From contig NZ_CP109603.1 in the NCBI RefSeq assembly GCF_025905425.1, positions 3,236,001 through 3,300,000 of the forward strand: a stretch of 64,000 bases of DNA, given 5' to 3'. Positions 57,485 to 64,000 of the stretch are shown here, piece by piece. The number at the start of each line of letters is the position of its first letter. The stretch's first letter is position 1. The DNA is from Pseudomonas putida. GTDB lineage: Bacteria > Pseudomonadota > Gammaproteobacteria > Pseudomonadales > Pseudomonadaceae. A program made the position numbers and the translations under genes. Under the pieces are notes generated by a model. That model saw only the letters and a list, made by a program, of their open reading frames with translations. It ran no database searches and was not told where the DNA came from.

Positions 57485-58687
57485 ATGCGCAGCGCCGAAA
57501 AAACCCAGCACATAGCCACCGCCAAAGGCGTGCAGAAGATCCCCCGCAGTGTATGGGCGCTGGGCTTCGTGTCGATGTTCATGGACATTTCCTCGGAGAT
57601 GATCCACGCCCTGCTGCCGCTGTACATGGTCACCGTGCTCGGCACTTCGATGGTGGCGGTGGGCGTGATCGAAGGCATCGCCGAGGCGACGGCATCGATC
57701 ACCAAGGTATTTTCCGGCGCGCTGAGTGATCGGCTGGGCAAGCGCAAGCTGCTGACAGTACTGGGTTATGGCCTGAGCGCGCTGACCAAGCCGGTGTTCC
57801 CCTTGGCCTCGGGCCTGGACGGGTTGATCGCGGCGCGTTTCGTCGACCGCATGGGCAAGGGCATCCGGGGTGCGCCGCGGGATGCGCTGGTGGCCGATGT
57901 GACACCGCCCGAGTTGCGCGGCGCAGCGTTTGGCCTGCGCCAGGCACTGGACACGGTCGGTGCCTTTATTGGGCCGTTGCTGGCGATCCTGTTGATGTGG
58001 CTCACGGCCAGCCATTTCCAGACGGTGTTCTGGGTTGCGGTGATCCCTGCATGCCTGGCGGTCGTCACCCTCGTGGCGTTTGTCCGCGAGCCCGAAGCCA
58101 CGCCGGTGACACGGCCTGTGCGCTCACCGCTGGCAATGGGTGAACTGATGCGGCTTGGCGCTGGCTACTGGCGACTGATCGCCCTGGCCATGGTATTTAC
58201 CCTGGCGCGCTTCAGTGAGGCCTTCCTGCTGCTACGTGCCCAGGACATGGGCCTGGCCGCAGTATGGGCACCGGCCGTGCTGGTGGTGATGGCCCTGGCC
58301 TATTCGCTGTCGGCCTACCCCGCCGGGGTGCTGTCGGACAGGCTCGGTCGGCGTGGCGTGCTGATGACCGGGCTGGGGCTGCTGGTGGTGGCTGACCTGC
58401 TGTTGGCCCTGTGGCCGAGCTGGGCCGGGCTGGCGCTGGGGGTGGTGGCCTGGGGGCTGCACCTGGGTTTCACCCAGGGCGTGTTTGCCGCGTTGATCGC
58501 CGACAGCGCCCCGGCCAACCTGCGCGGTACCGCGTTTGGCCTGTTCCACCTGCTAACCGGCGTTGCGCTGCTGGCCGCGAGTGTGGTGGCGGGGCTGTTG
58601 TGGGATGGGGTCGGGTTCCAGGCTACGTTCTTGCTCGGCGCGGCGTTCGCAGGGGCCACCCTTGTCGGGGTTGGCCTGCTGCGCTGA
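57485..58687 (+). CDS. MFS transporter between umuC and umuD
   Basis: 400 residues, 12 membrane helices. Conserved MFS loop 2-3 motif GALSDRLGKRKLLTVLGYG and a second in GVLSDRLGRRGVLMTG; also FMDISSEMIHALLPLYMV, RMGKGIRGAPRDAL. The RGAPRDAL region and SSEM motif are seen in YxiO/TtgX-like exporters of unknown substrate. ATG at 57485 has GAGG 6 bases before it; an ATG at 57470 is also possible. It sits in opposite orientation between two genes that normally form an operon. Confidence 0.85.
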   Translation: MRSAEKTQHIATAKGVQKIPRSVWALGFVSMFMDISSEMIHALLPLYMVTVLGTSMVAVGVIEGIAEATASITKVFSGALSDRLGKRKLLTVLGYGLSALTKPVFPLASGLDGLIAARFVDRMGKGIRGAPRDALVADVTPPELRGAAFGLRQALDTVGAFIGPLLAILLMWLTASHFQTVFWVAVIPACLAVVTLVAFVREPEATPVTRPVRSPLAMGELMRLGAGYWRLIALAMVFTLARFSEAFLLLRAQDMGLAAVWAPAVLVVMALAYSLSAYPAGVLSDRLGRRGVLMTGLGLLVVADLLLALWPSWAGLALGVVAWGLHLGFTQGVFAALIADSAPANLRGTAFGLFHLLTGVALLAASVVAGLLWDGVGFQATFLLGAAFAGATLVGVGLLR

Positions 58688-58700
58688 ACGGCCCTAGTGA

Positions 58701-59129
58701 CTATTTCAGATCATGACTGCGCACGCTGAAAGTCACCACGCCCCAGATCGTCAACTCGTCGCCTTCCAGGATGTATCGTGGGGGGTAACGCGGATTCTCC
58801 GAGCGCAACGCCACCTGCCCGCCAAAGCGGTGCAGCCGCTTGCACAGCGGTTCGCCATTGACCGCAGCGATCACGATCTGGCCATGCCGCGCTTCGAGGG
58901 AGCGGTCCACCAGCACCAGGTCGCCATCGAAGATCCCGGCACCCTGCATGCTGTCACCGTCTATCCTGACCAGATACATGTGCGGGGCCCTCAGGTTGAA
59001 CAGTTCATCCAGTGAGATGGGCTGCTCCATGTGGTCCACCGCCGGCGACGGGAAGCCTGCCGGAATACGGAACAGATAACGCGGCACAGCGCCGCTACCG
59101 CAGGTGATGGGGCCCAGAATGGAAGTCAT
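58701..59129 (-). CDS. umuD: UmuD/RulA, SOS mutagenesis peptidase
   Basis: 142 residues, S24 fold. The self-cleavage bond is Ala24-Gly25 (IPAGFPSP), Ser60 in DGDSMQG and Lys97 in NGEPLCKRL, the same numbering as E. coli UmuD, so processing to UmuD' should be possible. A LexA box lies 20 bp upstream of the ATG. Its partner umuC is broken in this window, so it may serve another Y-family polymerase or be idle. Confidence 0.95.
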   Translation of the reverse strand: MTSILGPITCGSGAVPRYLFRIPAGFPSPAVDHMEQPISLDELFNLRAPHMYLVRIDGDSMQGAGIFDGDLVLVDRSLEARHGQIVIAAVNGEPLCKRLHRFGGQVALRSENPRYPPRYILEGDELTIWGVVTFSVRSHDLK

Positions 59130-59148
59130 GGCACGGCCTTGAATTTAA

Positions 59149-59164
59149 CTGTATATAGATACAG
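59149..59164. promoter_or_regulatory. LexA (SOS) box between umuD and yedK
   Basis: CTGTATATAGATACAG, close to the ideal SOS consensus, between the divergent umuD and yedK genes and able to control both. Confidence 0.9.
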
Positions 59165-59231
59165 TATCGGTCCGCTGAGTATCAGGTCAATTTCGGCGTA
59201 GGTTATTTCGACAAGTGGGGGGGTACATGCC

Positions 59232-59936
59232 ATGTGTGGACGCTTCGCCCAGTACCAGGGTCTGGCCGTTTACCTGCGTGAACTGAACGCCGAACAGGAC
59301 GTGATCAGCGGCTACGACAACCTGCCGATCGGCCGCTACAACGTTGCCCCTGGTAGCCAGGTATTGATCTTGCACACTGCCGACGACGGCCTGCGCATCG
59401 ACCCCTGCCACTGGGGCTGGGCACCTTTCTGGGCCACGCGCAAACACCCGGCGCCAATCAACGCGCGGGTCGAGACAGTGACCACAGGCAAGTTCTTCAA
59501 GGCCCTTTGGCCTCAGGGACGGGCGTTGGTAATGGCAGATGGCTGGTACGAATGGGTGGCCGACCCACACGATGCCAAGCGCAAGCAGCCGTACTTCATC
59601 CGCTTGAAAAGCCAGGCGCCGATGTTCATGGCCGCGTTGGCCGAGGTGCACACGGGGATGGCGCCTAACGAGGGCGATGGCTTCGTGATCATCACTGCGG
59701 CCAGCGACCAGGGCATGGTCGACATCCATGACCGCCGGCCTCTGGTGCTGGGGCCGGTGGATGCTCGCGAATGGATTGACGCTGATGTACCTGCCGAACA
59801 CGCCGAACGCCTCGCGCGGGAGCGATGCCTGCCGGTGGAGGCGTTCGAGTGGTTTGCGGTGGGCAAGGAGGTAGGGAATGTGCGCAACGATGGGGCCGAG
59901 TTGATCCTGATGCAGGATCCCGAGCATCAGCCTTGA
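59232..59936 (+). CDS. yedK: SRAP-domain abasic-site crosslinking protein (YedK/HMCES)
   Basis: 234 residues. Forms a protective thiazolidine crosslink with abasic sites in single-stranded DNA. Cys2 in MCGRFAQ, Asn in PINARVET, Glu in DGWYEW and His in DIHDRRP, all catalytic features of the SRAP family. Divergent from umuD with a LexA box 68 bp upstream of the start, which fits SOS regulation. Confidence 0.95.
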   Translation: MCGRFAQYQGLAVYLRELNAEQDVISGYDNLPIGRYNVAPGSQVLILHTADDGLRIDPCHWGWAPFWATRKHPAPINARVETVTTGKFFKALWPQGRALVMADGWYEWVADPHDAKRKQPYFIRLKSQAPMFMAALAEVHTGMAPNEGDGFVIITAASDQGMVDIHDRRPLVLGPVDAREWIDADVPAEHAERLARERCLPVEAFEWFAVGKEVGNVRNDGAELILMQDPEHQP

Positions 59937-59956
59937 CGTTGTATCGCCATTCCCCG

Positions 59957-59967
59957 CCCCCCCCCCC
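59957..59967. repeat. Run of 11 cytosines
   Basis: Homopolymer between the convergent yedK and ABC genes, five bases before the ABC stop codon region. It could slip in replication or be a sequencing uncertainty; it lies outside both genes. Confidence 0.9.
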
Positions 59968-59972
59968 AGCCG

Positions 59973-61787
59973 CTAAACCGGAACGTGCACCGGTTGCTGC
60001 TCCATCACTGACCAGCCGCCATGCCCGTCCACCTCCAGCCGATGAGTATGGAACGCTGCCAACGTACTGCGGTGGCCGACGCTGACCAGCAAGGTGTTTG
60101 GCATCTCACTGCGCAACAGCGCATACAGCGTATGCTCCAACCCTTCGTCCATAGCCGAGGTGGACTCGTCGAGAAACACCACCTGGGGCTGGTTGAACAG
60201 CACGCGGGCAAACGCCAGGCGTTGTTGCTCACCGACCGAGAGTATGTGCGACCAGTCACAACTGACATCCAGGCGCTCGGCAAGGTGGGCCAGGTTGACC
60301 TGGCGCAAGGCCTGCTGCATGCGCGCTTGGTCCTCTGGCACGCTTGCCGAGGGGTAGGCGATGACAGTGCGCAGATCGCCCAACGGCAGATACGGCCGCT
60401 GCGACAGGAACAGCGCCTGGTGCCCAATGGGCCGCCTGACCTCACCTTCAGCGTAGGGCCACAGCCCCGCCAGCGCACGCAACAAGGTGGTCTTACCGCT
60501 CCCCGAGGGCCCTTTGATCAACAACGCCTGACCGGCTCGCAAGCTTAGGGCGAGGTCGGCGATAAGGGGGTGGCCATCGGGGCGCAGTACCTGCAAACGG
60601 GTGATATCCAAGGCGTGTGCCTGCTCCTCGGTCGTGACGCGCGGTAGCGAACTGGCCTGTTCATTGGCATCAAGGAAGCCAGTCAAACGATCGAGGGTGG
60701 CACGGTATTGGGCGAACGCGTCGTAAGACTCGCGGAAGAAAGACAACGAATCCTGCACTTGGCCAAACGCCTGGGAAGTCTGCATGACGTCGCCAAGCTT
60801 GATAGCGCCACTGAAGAAACGCGGCGCCTGGAGGATGAAAGGGAAGACCACGGCGACCTGGCTGATGCCAAGGTTGAAGCCGCTGAACTTCAGGTTCCGG
60901 AAGACCAGTGCCCAGGCGTTGACGATCAGTGCGCCAAAGCGGCCCATCAACGTGCCCCGCTCGACCTCGGCCCCCTGGTAGAAGGCAATGTTCTCGGCAT
61001 TTTCGCGCAGACGCATCAGGGCGTAACGGAAGTTAGCGGTGAGTTTTTCGTTGAGGAAGTTCAGGCGAATCAATGGGCGCCCGATCCGAAAGGCGATCCA
61101 GGTCGCGACGATCACATACAGGTACACGGCAAAGACCATCGCCCGTGGAATCTCGAACCCAGCCACTGCCAGCGGTGCCGACAACCCCCACAGGATGCCC
61201 GTGAAGGCCACCAGCGACACCAGCGCGCTGACCGCGCCAAGCGCAAGCGACACAGAGTTGGTGACAAAAGCGTTAACGTCCAGCTCGATGCGCTGGTCGG
61301 GGTTATCCACCGGTTCGGCGAGGAACTGGCCACGGTAATAGGCATCGCCATGCATCCAGTCGCGGGTCAGGCGCTCGGTGAGCCAGACTCGCCAGCGAAT
61401 GCTGAAGGCCTGTGTCACGTAGAACGTAAACAACGAGCGCAACACATGAAGGGTGGCCAACACCGCAAACACCCCGAGCAAGTACCAGAAGGCGGTCTGG
61501 TCGAGACCTTGCAGGGCGCTGTAGAAGCCGTTGTACCAGAACGAAAACAGCACGTTCATGCGCACCGAGAACAGCGTCATCACCAGTAACAGGGTAAATA
61601 CCAACAACGGCCGCCAGCTACGCCTGAAGCTGAAGTACGACCCGGCCAGTTGCCAGAATTGGCTGCCCCAGCGTGTAAAACGTACGGCCAGTGTCGCGGC
61701 TGCTGCGAAGCAGGCCAAGGTGATGAACGAGGCGATTGCCAGCCAACTCAGGCTCTCTTGCAAAGCCTGGTGCCAGTTCATTTCCAT
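59973..61787 (-). CDS. ABC transporter fused permease/ATPase, SbmA/YddA (ABCD-like) type
   Basis: 604 residues. N-terminal membrane domain of SbmA/BacA type (helices near 15-40, 70-95, 105-130, then 190-250; EPVDNPDQRIELDVNAFV is the conserved EEA-like segment), C-terminal ATPase: Walker A GPSGSGKTTLL, signature LSVGEQQRLAFARV, Walker B VVFLDESTSAMD. Homologues import peptides or move vitamin B12 or lipids. The start at 61787 (MEMNWHQ) is uncertain; ATG codons exist upstream to 61859. Confidence 0.9.
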   Translation of the reverse strand: MEMNWHQALQESLSWLAIASFITLACFAAAATLAVRFTRWGSQFWQLAGSYFSFRRSWRPLLVFTLLLVMTLFSVRMNVLFSFWYNGFYSALQGLDQTAFWYLLGVFAVLATLHVLRSLFTFYVTQAFSIRWRVWLTERLTRDWMHGDAYYRGQFLAEPVDNPDQRIELDVNAFVTNSVSLALGAVSALVSLVAFTGILWGLSAPLAVAGFEIPRAMVFAVYLYVIVATWIAFRIGRPLIRLNFLNEKLTANFRYALMRLRENAENIAFYQGAEVERGTLMGRFGALIVNAWALVFRNLKFSGFNLGISQVAVVFPFILQAPRFFSGAIKLGDVMQTSQAFGQVQDSLSFFRESYDAFAQYRATLDRLTGFLDANEQASSLPRVTTEEQAHALDITRLQVLRPDGHPLIADLALSLRAGQALLIKGPSGSGKTTLLRALAGLWPYAEGEVRRPIGHQALFLSQRPYLPLGDLRTVIAYPSASVPEDQARMQQALRQVNLAHLAERLDVSCDWSHILSVGEQQRLAFARVLFNQPQVVFLDESTSAMDEGLEHTLYALLRSEMPNTLLVSVGHRSTLAAFHTHRLEVDGHGGWSVMEQQPVHVPV

Positions 61788-61865
61788 GATGGATATCCAT
61801 GCTGAGTATTTCCACGAGGGTAGCATTGCCCCGTGATTCATCAGGCATAGATGACGCATCTTTCA

Positions 61866-62027
61866 TTAGGCTCTGTACGAAAAGTTTTGTGGGAGCGGGC
61901 TTGCCCCGCGATGGAGTGCGAAGCGCTCCTGTACCCGATATCAAGTAGTGTCAAAGACGCCGCGAATTCAGGCTTTGCTGCCGCGTTGTGGCAGATCGCG
62001 GGGCAAGCCCGCTCCCACAACGATGGA
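61866..62027. repeat. MITE-like repeat with REP pair, uninterrupted copy
   Basis: Starts with TTAG (YTAR-type site) and GCTCTGTACGAAAAG, contains the REP arms 61888-61912 and 61995-62020 around the same spacer (CCTGTACCCGATATCAA) as at 6301-6330, and loses similarity after CGATGGAT, so its right end is missing. It serves as the reference for the interrupted copy at 5011-6440. Confidence 0.8.
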
Positions 62028-62073
62028 TGAATGCCGCCCGGTGGCGCGATTGCTATCGCACGCCGGAAAAGAC

Positions 62074-62107
62074 AAAACCCCTACCTGCTCGCGCAGATAG
62101 GGGTTTT
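62074..62107 (-). terminator. rRNA operon terminator
   Basis: AAAACCCCTA ... TAGGGGTTTT hairpin just downstream of the 5S gene on the minus strand, with a T-run on that strand. Confidence 0.8.
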
Positions 62108-62116
62108 GCGAAATGA

Positions 62117-62235
62117 ATCTTGACGATGACCTACTCTCACATGGGGAAACCCCACACTACCATCGGCGATGCATCGTTTCACTACTGAGTTCGGGATGGG
62201 ATCAGGTGGTTCCAATGCTCTATGGTCGTCAAGAA
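62117..62235 (-). rRNA. rrf: 5S ribosomal RNA
   Basis: About 119 nt on the minus strand. The ends TTCTTGACGACC and GGTCATCGTCAAGA pair, and internal AACTCAGTAGTGAAACGATG and GATGGTAGTGTGGGGT are typical 5S sequence. Confidence 0.95.
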
Positions 62236-62368
62236 ATTCTGTAGCCAGAATGCCCAGATGGACAGCCCAGCGAATTCGGATATGCGATATTTGTGGTTAC
62301 GAACTTTCGGTTATTTCGTCTTCACCACCACAATTCGGCGTCTTAGGCTCAAATTGCTTGGGTGTTAT

Positions 62369-64000
<1,632 letters not shown>

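Overview
The window looks like a chromosome segment of the Pseudomonas putida group. The evidence is GC-rich codon use, a glycogen/trehalose gene block (treY, glgX, glgB, a treS-maltokinase fusion, glgE), many REP palindromes built on the GGGAGCGGGCTTGCC core, a leucine catabolic (liu) operon, a PrrF iron sRNA and an rRNA operon. Functions are read from motifs in the translated sequence; no database search was possible.

Layout. 1-15770 holds alpha-glucan metabolism: treY (cut by the window start), a DUF2934 protein and glgX on +, and an apparent glgE-treS/mak-glgB operon on -. Between glgX and glgB lie an autotransporter-barrel gene and a nested mobile-element structure: an IS110-family element inside the REP of a small IS5-type MITE, whose uninterrupted relative sits at about 61866-62027. 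15900-23709 holds a proline-rich small protein and an acyl-CoA synthetase divergent from liuABCD, with two palindromic operators of LiuR type between them. 23742-31756 holds an S24-like regulator lacking its protease dyad, a DUF6124 protein, PrrF with a Fur-box promoter, a sigma-region-4/FecR-N hybrid, a DUF3325-PepSY-DUF3649-TonB receptor iron-uptake block, and an ArsB-type permease.

32817-57229 is a 24.4-kb accessory island of visibly lower GC. It is flanked by two pieces of one umuC/rulB-like gene in matching orientation and bounded by imperfect inverted repeats of about 48 bp. It carries antABC (anthranilate 1,2-dioxygenase). Next is a second Rieske oxygenase operon: PDR-type reductase, alpha, beta, isochorismatase-like protein, SDR, dienelactone-hydrolase fusion and aldehyde dehydrogenase. 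The rest is a chemoreceptor, LuxR-, LysR- and AraC-type regulators, an MFS transporter, an outer-membrane channel, an HDAC-like amidohydrolase, an APC permease and a class III aminotransferase. The likely logic is uptake and sensing of an aromatic N-compound, conversion by the second oxygenase operon towards anthranilate, then antABC to catechol; the starting substrate is unknown.

57230-64000 returns to core sequence: a LexA box, an MFS transporter, umuD divergent from yedK across a second LexA box, an SbmA/YddA-like ABC protein, the second copy of the MITE-like repeat, and 5S plus partial 23S rRNA on the minus strand.
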